A stretch of 64,000 nucleotides of DNA from Actinosynnema sp. ALI-1.44 (GTDB lineage Bacteria; Actinomycetota; Actinomycetes; Mycobacteriales; Pseudonocardiaceae). Position 1 is the stretch's first letter, and every line of letters starts with the position of its first letter. Shown here piece by piece: positions 7,663-15,831 of the stretch. The notes beneath the pieces were generated by a model. The model saw only the letters and a program-made list of their open reading frames with translations, had not been told where the DNA came from and did not search any database. A program made the position numbers and the translations under genes. The stretch lies in the NCBI RefSeq assembly GCF_001984155.1, contig NZ_MTQO01000047.1, positions 1-64,000 of the forward strand. The letters are read 5' to 3'.

Positions 7663-8517
7663 TCAGCCCGCCCTTCGAGATTTTCCCCGAGCATCGCGGA
7701 CGGCGGTGGCCGTCAGAACCGCGATGACCACAAGATACGGCAGAGTTTGGATGAGTTGGGCCGGTACTCCCGAGGTCTGCAGCCGCGCCTGTGTGGCGTC
7801 GAACACGGCGAACAGCAGGCACGCCAGCGCGGTCGGCAGCGGTCGTGCCCTGCCGAAGTAGAACGCGGCCAGTGCGATGAACCCGCGGCCAGCCACCATG
7901 TCCTCATTGAAAAGGCCGACCTGGCCGAGGACAAGGTGCGATCCGGCGATTCCGGCGAGCATTCCGGCGATCGTCCCGGCGATGTCGCGTATGCCGTTGG
8001 CCGGAATGCCGAGCGCGGTCGCGGCGTCGAAACCGTCGCCGGTGGCCCGCAGCCGCAGCCCGGCCGCGGTGTTGCGCAACGACCAGGCGATCACCGGGAC
8101 GAGTACGACCGCGAGCAGGAACAACGGGTCGAGACCGAGTACGCGCGGCAGCGGGTCGAGCCCGGTCACCCGCAGCGTGCCGGACACGTCGAAGACGCTG
8201 CGCAGCAGGTAGCCGATCAGTCCGCTGAGCACGATGGTGAACCCGAGCCCCGCGATGATCTCGTTCGCGCCGAGCCTCGTCACGCACAACGACATCAACA
8301 GTCCGACCACACCGCCCGCGGCGCCCGCGGCGAGCACGCCGAGCGCCCAGTTGCCGGTCGCGCCGGACACGAGCGCCCCGATCAGCGCCCCGACGAGCAT
8401 CTGTCCTTCGAGGCCGATGTTGACCACGCCGCCGACGCGGTGCAGCAGACCGCCCATGGCCGCGATCGCCAGCGGTGTCCACAGCAGCAAGGCGGACGTC
8501 AGGATGCCCGTGATCAT
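7663..8517 (-). CDS. nucleoside/sugar ABC transporter permease (second)
   Basis: A 284-aa inner-membrane permease of the RbsC/BmpB-like group, with about eight hydrophobic helices. The conserved GVVNIGLEGQMLVGA block near the N terminus and RLGANEIIAG mark the nucleoside-importer branch. ATG at 8517 overlaps the stop of the first permease gene by 4 bases (ATGA). It should pair with that permease to form the heterodimeric channel energised by the twin ATPase encoded upstream. Confidence 0.92.
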   Translation of the reverse strand: MITGILTSALLLWTPLAIAAMGGLLHRVGGVVNIGLEGQMLVGALIGALVSGATGNWALGVLAAGAAGGVVGLLMSLCVTRLGANEIIAGLGFTIVLSGLIGYLLRSVFDVSGTLRVTGLDPLPRVLGLDPLFLLAVVLVPVIAWSLRNTAAGLRLRATGDGFDAATALGIPANGIRDIAGTIAGMLAGIAGSHLVLGQVGLFNEDMVAGRGFIALAAFYFGRARPLPTALACLLFAVFDATQARLQTSGVPAQLIQTLPYLVVIAVLTATAVRDARGKSRRAG

Positions 8518-9533
8518 CTCTGCCTCCACAGCCGGACGACCGCGAAGATCATCACGGTGCCGGACAGCACGTCCACGATGTCCAGCGGGATGTCGCTGAA
8601 CAACTGCGCGGTCGTGCCCGCCGAGGCCAACGCGCCGAACAGCACCGCGCCCAGTGCGACGCCCACCGCGCTGTTGCGGCCGAGCAGTGCCACCGCGATG
8701 CCGGTGAACCCGTAACCGGGGGAGAACCCGTCCACGAACCGGTGCACGACGCCGAGTGCGTGCACGGCGCCGCCCAGCCCGGCGATCGCGCCGGAGATCA
8801 GCATCGACACCATGATCACGCGGCCGACACGGATTCCTTGCGCGGCGCTGAACCTCGGGTTGAGCCCGGTCTGGCGCAGTTCGTAGCCCAGTACGGAGTG
8901 CTTGATCCACACCGCGTACAGCACGACGAGCGCCAACGCGACGAGCACACCCGCGGTGAGCCCGTACGGCGGCAGCAGGTCAGGCAGCCACGATCCCTGC
9001 GGGATCAGCGCTGTCGCGGAGTTCGCGACTCCCTTGGCCTGCAGGAAGGTCGTGACGAGCCAGCCGGTGACGCCGGCGACCACGAAGTTGACCATCAACG
9101 TGGTGACCACCTCGTCGACGTTCCACCGCGCCTTCAACCACCCCGGCAACGCGCTGACCAGCACCCCGGCCAGTGCGCCCGCGACCATCCCGGCCAGCAG
9201 GCCCGCCTGCAGCGCCACGGTCGCGGCGATCAGCCCGCCGAAGACGAACCCGCCTTCGACACCGACGTTGAACACCCCGGCGCGGAACGCGATCGCCGTG
9301 GCCAAGCCGGTGAACAACAGGGGAGTGGCCGCGCTGAGGGTCGCGGCGATCCGGTCGACACCACCGAACGCCTCACGCACGAGCAGTTGGTAGAACGCCA
9401 GCGGGTTGTGCCCGGTCGCCAGCAAAACGATCCCGCCAAGCCCCAACGCGATCACAAACGGCACCGCCGCCCGAACCACCCTGGTCAGAGCTCGTGAGTA
9501 CTTGCCGGGGTTGGAACCCTGGAAAACGCTCAC
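8514..9533 (-). CDS. nucleoside/sugar ABC transporter permease (first)
   Basis: A 339-aa permease with about nine to ten membrane helices. The GVFNVGVEGGFVFGGL and WNVDEVVTTLMVNF blocks are typical of the BMP-dependent nucleoside importers. GTG at 9533 overlaps the ATPase stop (GTGA). Odd feature: the first ~15 codons (SVFQGSNPGKYSRA) are encoded by one arm and loop of a palindromic repeat (9491-9536) that also occurs between genes at 42106-42151, so the cytoplasmic N-terminal tail is probably derived from a repeat element. Confidence 0.92.
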   Translation of the reverse strand: MSVFQGSNPGKYSRALTRVVRAAVPFVIALGLGGIVLLATGHNPLAFYQLLVREAFGGVDRIAATLSAATPLLFTGLATAIAFRAGVFNVGVEGGFVFGGLIAATVALQAGLLAGMVAGALAGVLVSALPGWLKARWNVDEVVTTLMVNFVVAGVTGWLVTTFLQAKGVANSATALIPQGSWLPDLLPPYGLTAGVLVALALVVLYAVWIKHSVLGYELRQTGLNPRFSAAQGIRVGRVIMVSMLISGAIAGLGGAVHALGVVHRFVDGFSPGYGFTGIAVALLGRNSAVGVALGAVLFGALASAGTTAQLFSDIPLDIVDVLSGTVMIFAVVRLWRQR

Positions 9534-9536
9534 GAG
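9491..9536. repeat. palindromic repeat overlapping a gene junction (copy 1)
   Basis: CTCGTGAG at 9491-9498 and CTCACGAG at 9529-9536 close a 46-base palindrome with an inner GGGTT/AACCC stem. It matches the near-perfect palindrome at 42106-42151 in arms, inner stem and length. Here it spans the ATPase stop, the permease GTG start and the first permease codons. One arm has diverged at about five positions, as might follow from coding constraint. Confidence 0.7.
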
Positions 9537-10993
9537 GCTTTCCTGCCGAGCATCAGGGCGCCGACCGCGGTGCGGCTTTCCGGGCCGCCGGGCAGTTCAC
9601 CGGCCACCCTGCCACCGTGCAGGACCACGATCCGGTCGGACAGCTCCAGCAGCTCGTCCAGCTGCTCGGACACCAGCAGCACGCCGGAACCGTTGTCCCG
9701 CAACGCCCTGAGCTGGTCGTGGATGTAGGCCATGCCCAGCACGTCCACGCCGCGGGTCGGTCCGGCGGCCACGAGCAGCGCGGGCGCCCGGTCGAGTTCC
9801 CTGCCGATCACGACCCGCTGCTGGTTGCCGCCGGACAGCGTCCGCGCCGCGGCCGTGAGCCGTCCATATCGGACGGAGTAACTGTCGAGCACCCGTTTGG
9901 CGTACCGGCGGACCTTCGAAGGGGCGAGCCAGCCGCGCCTGCCGATGGCCCGATGGGTCCCCGCGATGGCGTTGTCCGCCAACGACGCGTCCATCGACAG
10001 GCCTTCGGCGCGGCGTTCGCCGGAGATGTACCCGAGTCCGGCGGCCCGCCTGCGGTCCACCGCGAGCGCGGTGATGTCCTTTCCGGACAGCGTGATCCGG
10101 CCGCCTGCCGGGCGCAGGCCGACGACGCGTTCGACGAGTTCGTCCTGGCCGCTGCCCGCGATCCCGGCCACACCGACGATCTCACCGGCGCGCACCGACA
10201 ACGCGACGTCGCCGTCGACCGTCAGCACCTCGTCGCCGATCACGGCGGATGGCACGAAACCTGTGGTCCGCACGTGCTCGCCGACGATGAGTTCGATCAG
10301 CTCGGCCCGGTCGACGGCGTCGGCACGCCGGGTGGTGATCACCTTGCCGCCGCGCATGACCGTGATCTCGTCGGCGACCGCGAGCACTTCGTCGACCTTG
10401 TGGCTGATGAACACCACTGTCCGTCCGGCGTCGCGCAACTCGCGCAGCAGCCGCAGCAGATCGTCCACCTGGGCCGGGGCCAGCGCGGCGGTCGGCTCGT
10501 CGAGGATCAGCACGTCCGCGCCGCGCCGCAGCGCCCGAAGGATCTCGGTTTGCTGACGGACACTGATGGACACGGTGTCCGCGACCGCCGTCCAAGGCAG
10601 TTCCACGCCCACATCGGACGCGAGTTCCTCGGCTTCGGCGCGGGCCCTGGCCCAATCGATCCGGACGCCCCGGCGGGGTTCGGCGCCGAGGACGAGGTTC
10701 TCCAACAGGGTCAATGACCCGATCATCGCCAGTTCCTGCGGCACCAGTCCGATGCCGTTGGCGATGCCGTCCGCCGCACCGCGCAGCCGGACCGGGCGGT
10801 CGCCGATCACGACCGTGCCCGAATCCGGCTGGTCGAGGCCGTACAGGATGCGCATCAGCGTGGTCTTGCCCGCGCCGTTCTCGCCGACGACCGCGTGCAC
10901 CGTGCCCGCCCGGACTTCGACGTCGACGCCCTGGTTGGCGCGCACGGCACCGAACGCGCGCGAGACGCCCCGCGCGCCCAGCCGGACACTCAT
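9530..10993 (-). CDS. nucleoside/sugar ABC transporter twin ATPase
   Basis: A 487-aa protein with two fused nucleotide-binding domains, as in RbsA and NupO/YufO-type importers. The N-terminal domain has a clear Walker A (GENGAGKTT), Q-loop region (LVPQELAMI), signature-like SVRQQTEILRAL and Walker B (VLILDEPTAAL). The C-terminal domain has a degenerate Walker A (GIAGSGQDEL) and a signature LSGGNQQ followed by a Walker B-like ALLVAAGPTRGVD lacking the usual D-E pair, common for the second half of this family. It starts 7 bases after the BMP gene stop and ends overlapping the permease start. Confidence 0.95.
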   Translation of the reverse strand: MSVRLGARGVSRAFGAVRANQGVDVEVRAGTVHAVVGENGAGKTTLMRILYGLDQPDSGTVVIGDRPVRLRGAADGIANGIGLVPQELAMIGSLTLLENLVLGAEPRRGVRIDWARARAEAEELASDVGVELPWTAVADTVSISVRQQTEILRALRRGADVLILDEPTAALAPAQVDDLLRLLRELRDAGRTVVFISHKVDEVLAVADEITVMRGGKVITTRRADAVDRAELIELIVGEHVRTTGFVPSAVIGDEVLTVDGDVALSVRAGEIVGVAGIAGSGQDELVERVVGLRPAGGRITLSGKDITALAVDRRRAAGLGYISGERRAEGLSMDASLADNAIAGTHRAIGRRGWLAPSKVRRYAKRVLDSYSVRYGRLTAAARTLSGGNQQRVVIGRELDRAPALLVAAGPTRGVDVLGMAYIHDQLRALRDNGSGVLLVSEQLDELLELSDRIVVLHGGRVAGELPGGPESRTAVGALMLGRKAS

Positions 10994-11000
10994 GTCAGGA

Positions 11001-12050
11001 TCAGCCCTGCATCCAGGACGGGTAGCCCTGGTCGATCACGTTCCACACCTTCAGCTCACCGGCGATGATCTTCTTCTTCAGCTCGTCCACCTTGGTGCGG
11101 GCCGACTCGGGGATCTCGTTGCGGGTGAACTCGAAGTCGGTCAGGCCGACGCCGCCCTCCTTGAGGCCGAGGTTGATCACCTGGCCGCCGGGGAACTTGC
11201 CGTCGGCGTAGAGCTCGACGACCTTGCGCACGGCCAGGTCGGACCGCTTGAGCACGCTGGTCAGCACGAACCCGGGCGCGAGCTTGTCCTGGTTGTCGTC
11301 GACGCCGATGGCGTAGTGGTTGTTCTTCTTCGCCGCCTCGATGACGCCCGCACCGGTGCCGCCCGCCACGTGGTAGACGATGTCCGCGCCCTGCTGGAAC
11401 ATGCTTTCGGCGAGTTGCGAACCCTTGGTGGGATCGCCGAAGGTGTTGCTGTACGCGGTGAGCACCTGGACGTCCTTGTCCACGGACTTGGCGCCCTCGA
11501 TGTAGCCGGACAGGAACTTGTCGATCCCGACCGACTTGGTCCCGCCGATCACGCCGATCTTCTTGTCCGGGTTGATCTTCGGGTTGCCGGTCTGCGTCGT
11601 CATCATCGCGGCGAGCGCACCGGCCAGGTATGAGCTGTCCTGCTCGGCGAACAGGACCGACGCGATGTTCGGGCCGTTGATCTTGTTGTTCAGGAACGCC
11701 CACTGCACGTTCGGGTACGCCGACGCGATGCCCGGCAGGATCTCGCCGTGCGAGAACTCGAGGTCGATCACCAGGCCGTAACCCGATGTGCCCGCGCGGC
11801 GCAGCAGTTGATCACCCTGCGCGACCACGTCGGTCGACTCGATCTTCTGGCCGTCGACGCCCTTCTCCTTGGTCGACGCGGTGAAGCCGGACATGGCGAG
11901 GTCGTTGTACGACTCGTCGCCGAGTCCGCCCTGAGCGATCACCAGCGCGGCCTTCTTGGGCGGCGCCTGCGGGGCCGTCTCCGACGCACACCCAGTCGCC
12001 ACCAGCGCGACCACTGACAAGAGGCTTAAGGAGACCAGACGGGTTCGCAT
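11001..12050 (-). CDS. BMP-family nucleoside-binding lipoprotein
   Basis: A 349-aa substrate-binding lipoprotein anchored outside the membrane that hands nucleosides to the importer. The signal peptide ends in a lipobox L-V-A-T-G with lipidated C21. BMP family marks are the ALVIAQGGLGDESYND opening, the GYGLVIDLEFSH segment and VYHVAGGTGAGVIEAA. The start at 12050 is preferred; a start at 12083 would lie inside the hairpin that ends the fab operon. It is the first gene of the seven-gene minus-strand operon down to 5443, so the operon promoter must lie within or just after that hairpin. Confidence 0.93.
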   Translation of the reverse strand: MRTRLVSLSLLSVVALVATGCASETAPQAPPKKAALVIAQGGLGDESYNDLAMSGFTASTKEKGVDGQKIESTDVVAQGDQLLRRAGTSGYGLVIDLEFSHGEILPGIASAYPNVQWAFLNNKINGPNIASVLFAEQDSSYLAGALAAMMTTQTGNPKINPDKKIGVIGGTKSVGIDKFLSGYIEGAKSVDKDVQVLTAYSNTFGDPTKGSQLAESMFQQGADIVYHVAGGTGAGVIEAAKKNNHYAIGVDDNQDKLAPGFVLTSVLKRSDLAVRKVVELYADGKFPGGQVINLGLKEGGVGLTDFEFTRNEIPESARTKVDELKKKIIAGELKVWNVIDQGYPSWMQG

Positions 12051-12081
12051 GAGCAGGGAACCTACACCGTCGAAATACGAC

Positions 12082-12116
12082 ATGAGGGCCGCCCTTCGTG
12101 GGAAGGACGGCCCTCA
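12082..12116 (-). terminator. terminator of the fab operon
   Basis: ATGAGGGCCG/CGGCCCTCAT with an inner CCTT/AAGG pairing and a 6-base loop forms a long stem just past the fabF stop codon on the minus strand. It separates the fatty-acid operon from the nucleoside operon, both on the same strand. Confidence 0.75.
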
Positions 12117-12143
12117 TCTCTCAAATCGTTACCGGCTTGTGCC

Positions 12144-13373
12144 TCAGGCTGAGGTGAAGGCGAGCGCCACGTTGTGCCCGCCGAAGCCGAACGAGTCGTT
12201 CACCGCGGCCTTGAGGTCGACCTTGCGCGGCTCACCCGCGACGACGTCGTGCACGACTCCGGGGTCGAGCTCCTCCAGGTTGAGCGTCGCGGGGATCACG
12301 CTGTCGCGAATGGACAGTACGGTGACGATCGCCTCGACCGCGCCCGCGGCACCGAGCAGGTGCCCGAAGGACCCCTTCGGCGCGGTCAGGACCGGGTGCT
12401 CACCGATCGCCTTGCGGATCGCGACCGTCTCGGTCACGTCGCCGACCGACGTGGAGGTGGCGTGGCAGTTGACGTGCCCGACGTCGGCCGGGTCGACCCC
12501 GCCGGTGCGCAGCGCCGTGGTGATCGCCCGCGCCTGCCCGGCGCCTTCCGGATCCGGCGCGGTGATGTGGTAACCGTCGGAGCTGGTGCCGACGCCCGCG
12601 AGCTTTCCGTAGATCGTGGCGCCGCGCGCCTTGGCGTGTTCCTCCCGTTCGAGGACCATGATCCCGGCACCCTCGCCGAGCACGAAGCCGTCGCGGTTGA
12701 CGTCGAACGGACGCGACGCCTTGGTCGGCTCGTCGTTGTTGGTGCTCATGGTGCGGGCCTGGCAGAAGCCGGCCATGGTGATGCCGGCGATCGCCGCTTC
12801 CGCGCCACCGGCCACGATCACGTCGGCCTCGCCGGAGCGCAGCATCCGGAACGCCCACGCGATGGCCTCGGCGCCGGACGCGCAGGCCGACACCGGTGCG
12901 TGCACACCCGCACGGGCCTTCAGTTCGATGCCGACGTGCGCCGCCGGACCGTTGGGCATCAGCATCGGCACGGTCAGCGGTGAGACTTTGCGCAGGCCAG
13001 GACCTTCCAGCAGGTCGTCCTGGTTGAGCAGCGTGCTCGCGCCACCGATACCGGTACCGATGATCACCGCGAGCCGTTCGGAGTCGACCGAGTCGGTGGT
13101 GAGGCCGGAGTCCGCCCACGCCTGCCGCGCCGCGATCACCGCGACCTGCTCGCAGCGGTCCAGCCTGCGAGCCTCGACCCGGGGCAGGACCTCCGACGGG
13201 TCCACCGCGAGCTGGGCGGCGATCCGGGTCGGCAGCCCGAAGGTCGTGACCCACTCGGCGTCAAGGATGGACACGCCACTCTTGCCCGCGAGCAATGCGT
13301 CCCATGTGGACGTCACGTCGCCGCCGAGCGGTGTCGTCGCGCCCAGCCCGGTGATGACGATGTCGTTGCTCAT
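12144..13373 (-). CDS. fabF: beta-ketoacyl-ACP synthase II (KAS II)
   Basis: A 409-aa condensing enzyme that extends acyl-ACP with malonyl-ACP in type II fatty acid synthesis. The catalytic triad is visible as C164 (VSACASGAEA), H304 (VNCHATST) and H338 (GSFGHLLGA), and GFGGHNVAL closes the protein. It is the last gene of the fabD-fabH-acpP-fabF operon, 72 bases after acpP, and is followed by a strong hairpin. It corresponds to KasA in M. tuberculosis, but the presence of FabH in the operon follows the Streptomyces layout. Confidence 0.96.
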   Translation of the reverse strand: MSNDIVITGLGATTPLGGDVTSTWDALLAGKSGVSILDAEWVTTFGLPTRIAAQLAVDPSEVLPRVEARRLDRCEQVAVIAARQAWADSGLTTDSVDSERLAVIIGTGIGGASTLLNQDDLLEGPGLRKVSPLTVPMLMPNGPAAHVGIELKARAGVHAPVSACASGAEAIAWAFRMLRSGEADVIVAGGAEAAIAGITMAGFCQARTMSTNNDEPTKASRPFDVNRDGFVLGEGAGIMVLEREEHAKARGATIYGKLAGVGTSSDGYHITAPDPEGAGQARAITTALRTGGVDPADVGHVNCHATSTSVGDVTETVAIRKAIGEHPVLTAPKGSFGHLLGAAGAVEAIVTVLSIRDSVIPATLNLEELDPGVVHDVVAGEPRKVDLKAAVNDSFGFGGHNVALAFTSA

Positions 13374-13445
13374 ACCCTCTCTCCGCCTCGGTACAGGGCC
13401 GACGCCGCCCCGGCGAGCACGCAGAGGCGGAAGCGTCGGCTCAAA

Positions 13446-13688
13446 TCACACCGTGTTCTTGGTGATGTAGTCGACCGCGTCGCCGACCGTCTTGAGGTTC
13501 GCCAGCTCGTCGTCCGGGATCTTGACCCCGAACTTGTCCTCGGCCTGCACGGCGATCTCCACCATGGACAACGAGTCGATGTCCAGGTCGTCCACGAAGG
13601 ACTTCTCGACGGTGACGTCGTCCTTGGCCACGCCCGCGACCTCTTCGACGATGTCAGCGAGACCTGACAGGACCTCTTCGTTCGCCAT
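13446..13688 (-). CDS. acpP: acyl carrier protein
   Basis: An 80-aa acidic acyl carrier protein. The phosphopantetheine attachment serine is S39 in DIDSLSMVEI. The protein has the usual four-helix ACP length and the conserved VEKSFVDDLDIDSL lead-in. ATG at 13688 follows an AAGGGAAG ribosome site. It sits between fabH and fabF in the fatty-acid operon and shuttles the growing chain among FabD, FabH and FabF. Confidence 0.97.
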   Translation of the reverse strand: MANEEVLSGLADIVEEVAGVAKDDVTVEKSFVDDLDIDSLSMVEIAVQAEDKFGVKIPDDELANLKTVGDAVDYITKNTV

Positions 13689-13754
13689 CGATCTTCCCTT
13701 TCTGGTTCTTGAGCGGTGAATCCACCGACCGGGCGCGGCGCGCCCGGCGGGAGT

Positions 13755-14732
13755 CTACGGGCTGATCACGACCTGCCCCGCGTAGGACAGGCCCGCGCCG
13801 AAACCGATCATCAGCAGCACGTCACCCGTGCTGACCCGACCGGCCTTGCGCATGTTGTCGAGCGCGATCGGGATGGACGCCGACGAGGTGTTGCCGGTGT
13901 AGATGATGTCGTCGGCCACCTCCATCTTCTCCCGTGCGCCTTCCTTGCGCAGCCGCTTCGCGATCGCCTCGACGATCCGCAGGTTCGCCTGGTGCGGGAT
14001 CAGGGCGTCCACATCGGACGGCTGCAGGCCCGCCAGCTCCAGCGCGCGCAGCGCGATCGGCGCGATCTGCGTGGTGGCCCAGCGGAAGACCGTCTGGCCC
14101 TCCTGGTAGATGTAGCGGTTGTCGCGGTTGTAGATCATGTCGACCATGTCGCCCGCGCTGCCCCACGCGACCGGGCCGATGCCCGGGGTCTCCGACGGTC
14201 CGACGACGGCCGCGCCCGCGCCGTCGGCGAAGATGATCGCGTTCGCCCGGTCGTCCGGGTCGACCCAGTCGGTCAGCTTCTCCGCGCCGATCACCAGCAC
14301 CCGGCCCGCCGAGCCGGAGCGGATCAGGTCCGACGCGGTCGCCAGGCTGTAGCAGAACCCGGCGCACGCCGCGTTGAGGTCGAACGCGCCTGCGGCCTTG
14401 ACACCGATCCGGTCGGCGACCTGCGCGGCCGCGTTCGGGATGGGCGACGGCATCGTGCAGTTCGCGACGATCACAGTGTCCAAATCGGACGGCTGGAGTC
14501 CCGCGTCGTCGATCGCGCGCGTCCCCGCCGCGACCGCCATGTCCACAAGCGACTCGTCCGGCCCGGCGAACCGGCGCTCGACGATGCCGACACGGGTGCG
14601 GATCCACTCGTCGCTGGTGTCCATCCGCTGCGACAGGTCGTCGTTGGTGACGATCCGGTCGGGCCGGAAGCTGCCGACGCCGACGATCCGGCTGGCGGCC
14701 GATCCGGTCGCGATGTTGAGCGAGCTGCTCAC
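13755..14732 (-). CDS. fabH: beta-ketoacyl-ACP synthase III
   Basis: A 325-aa KAS III that starts each chain by condensing acyl-CoA with malonyl-ACP. The triad is C123 (NAACAGFCYSL), H247 (IPHQANLRI) and N281 (YTGNTSSAS). In actinobacteria this enzyme often accepts branched primers; that is family knowledge, not read here. GTG at 14732 overlaps the fabD stop by 4 bases (GTGA), so the two are translationally coupled. Confidence 0.96.
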   Translation of the reverse strand: MSSSLNIATGSAASRIVGVGSFRPDRIVTNDDLSQRMDTSDEWIRTRVGIVERRFAGPDESLVDMAVAAGTRAIDDAGLQPSDLDTVIVANCTMPSPIPNAAAQVADRIGVKAAGAFDLNAACAGFCYSLATASDLIRSGSAGRVLVIGAEKLTDWVDPDDRANAIIFADGAGAAVVGPSETPGIGPVAWGSAGDMVDMIYNRDNRYIYQEGQTVFRWATTQIAPIALRALELAGLQPSDVDALIPHQANLRIVEAIAKRLRKEGAREKMEVADDIIYTGNTSSASIPIALDNMRKAGRVSTGDVLLMIGFGAGLSYAGQVVISP

Positions 14733-15664
14733 TTGCTGCCCTCCACGAACTCCGTGACGGAGTCCAAGTCCTCCGGGGTCTTGAGCCGGATCCGAGCGAC
14801 GGACGGCAGTTCCCGTTTGATCAGTCCGACCAGTGCGCCCGCGGGCGGCAGTTCCACGACCGCCACGACCCCGCGCTCACCGAGGGCCGCCATGCAGGCG
14901 TCCCACTTCACCGGCCGGGTCACCTGGTCGACCAGCCTGGTCAGGGTTTCCGCACCAGTGGTGACCGCGGCGCCGTCGGCGTTCGACAGCAACGTCCTGA
15001 CTGGGTCCTTCGTGGCGACCGAGCCGGCGTAATCGCGCAGCGCGTCCTGCGCAGGCGCCATGTACTTCGTGTGGAACGCGCCCGCCACCTTCAGCGCACG
15101 GGACTTCGCGCCTTCCGGCAAGTCCGTGACGAGCTTGTCCAGAGCTTCCTTGTCGCCCGCGGCGACGATCTGGCCCGCGCCGTTCTGGTTGGCCGGGGTG
15201 ACACCGTACTCGGCGATCTTGTCCAGCACGGCCTGCCGGTCACCGCCGAGGATCGCGGTCATGCCGGTCGGGTGCAGCGCGCACGCGGCGGCCATCTCCC
15301 GGCCTCGCACGGCGGCGAGGCCGACGGCGTCGTCGGCGCCGAGCACTCCGGCGACCGCGGCCGCGGCGAGCTCACCGACCGAGTGACCGGCGACGATCGT
15401 GTCCTGGGGGAGCGCGAACCGCTTCTCGATCTCGGCCTGCGCCAGCAGCGCGGCCGCGACGACCAGCGGCTGGGTCACCGAGGTGTCGACGATCTCCTCG
15501 GCCGTGGCCGTGGTGCCCAGCCTGCGCAGGTCCAGGCCCGCGCGCTCGGACCAGCCGGCGATGCGCTCGTCGGCACCGTCCAGCTCGAGCCACGGTGCCA
15601 GCATTCCGGGAGTCTGGGAGCCCTGGCCAGGGGCGAGTATCGCGATCACACCTGTACTGAACAC
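14729..15664 (-). CDS. fabD: malonyl-CoA:ACP transacylase
   Basis: A 311-aa FabD that moves malonyl units from CoA to ACP. The opening IAILAPGQGSQTPGM and the active-site GHSVGE (S95) are canonical, with a histidine in AGAFHTKYM as its partner. A GTG at 15664 is taken as the start; another in-frame GTG at 15649 is possible and no ribosome site clearly decides. First gene of the fab operon; the regulator gene upstream ends 167 bases away on the same strand. Confidence 0.95.
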   Translation of the reverse strand: MFSTGVIAILAPGQGSQTPGMLAPWLELDGADERIAGWSERAGLDLRRLGTTATAEEIVDTSVTQPLVVAAALLAQAEIEKRFALPQDTIVAGHSVGELAAAAVAGVLGADDAVGLAAVRGREMAAACALHPTGMTAILGGDRQAVLDKIAEYGVTPANQNGAGQIVAAGDKEALDKLVTDLPEGAKSRALKVAGAFHTKYMAPAQDALRDYAGSVATKDPVRTLLSNADGAAVTTGAETLTRLVDQVTRPVKWDACMAALGERGVVAVVELPPAGALVGLIKRELPSVARIRLKTPEDLDSVTEFVEGSK

Positions 15665-15716
15665 TCCGGCGCCGCGCTGCCGGGATGCTGCCAGTCACCA
15701 AGTCTGTCCGCGGAAT

Positions 15717-15733
15717 TTGTAGCGTGTCTACAA
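15717..15733. promoter_or_regulatory. candidate operator between fasR-like gene and fabD
   Basis: TTGTAG-N5-CTACAA is a perfect 6-bp inverted repeat of 17 bases in the only gap between the regulator gene and fabD. Its position suits a control site for the fab operon. Which protein binds it is a guess. Confidence 0.4.
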
Positions 15734-15831
15734 GTGTTATCGAGCGATGACGGGCTGAAACGGGAAAACGTTGTCGACGTGAACGGTCATCACCGAACAA
15801 GGCAGGCACGTTAGGTGTGTCACTGTGCTGG

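Noticed and set aside
12051-12083. A start at 12083 for the BMP lipoprotein
   Set aside because: It falls in the fab terminator hairpin and places extra residues before a normal lipoprotein signal.
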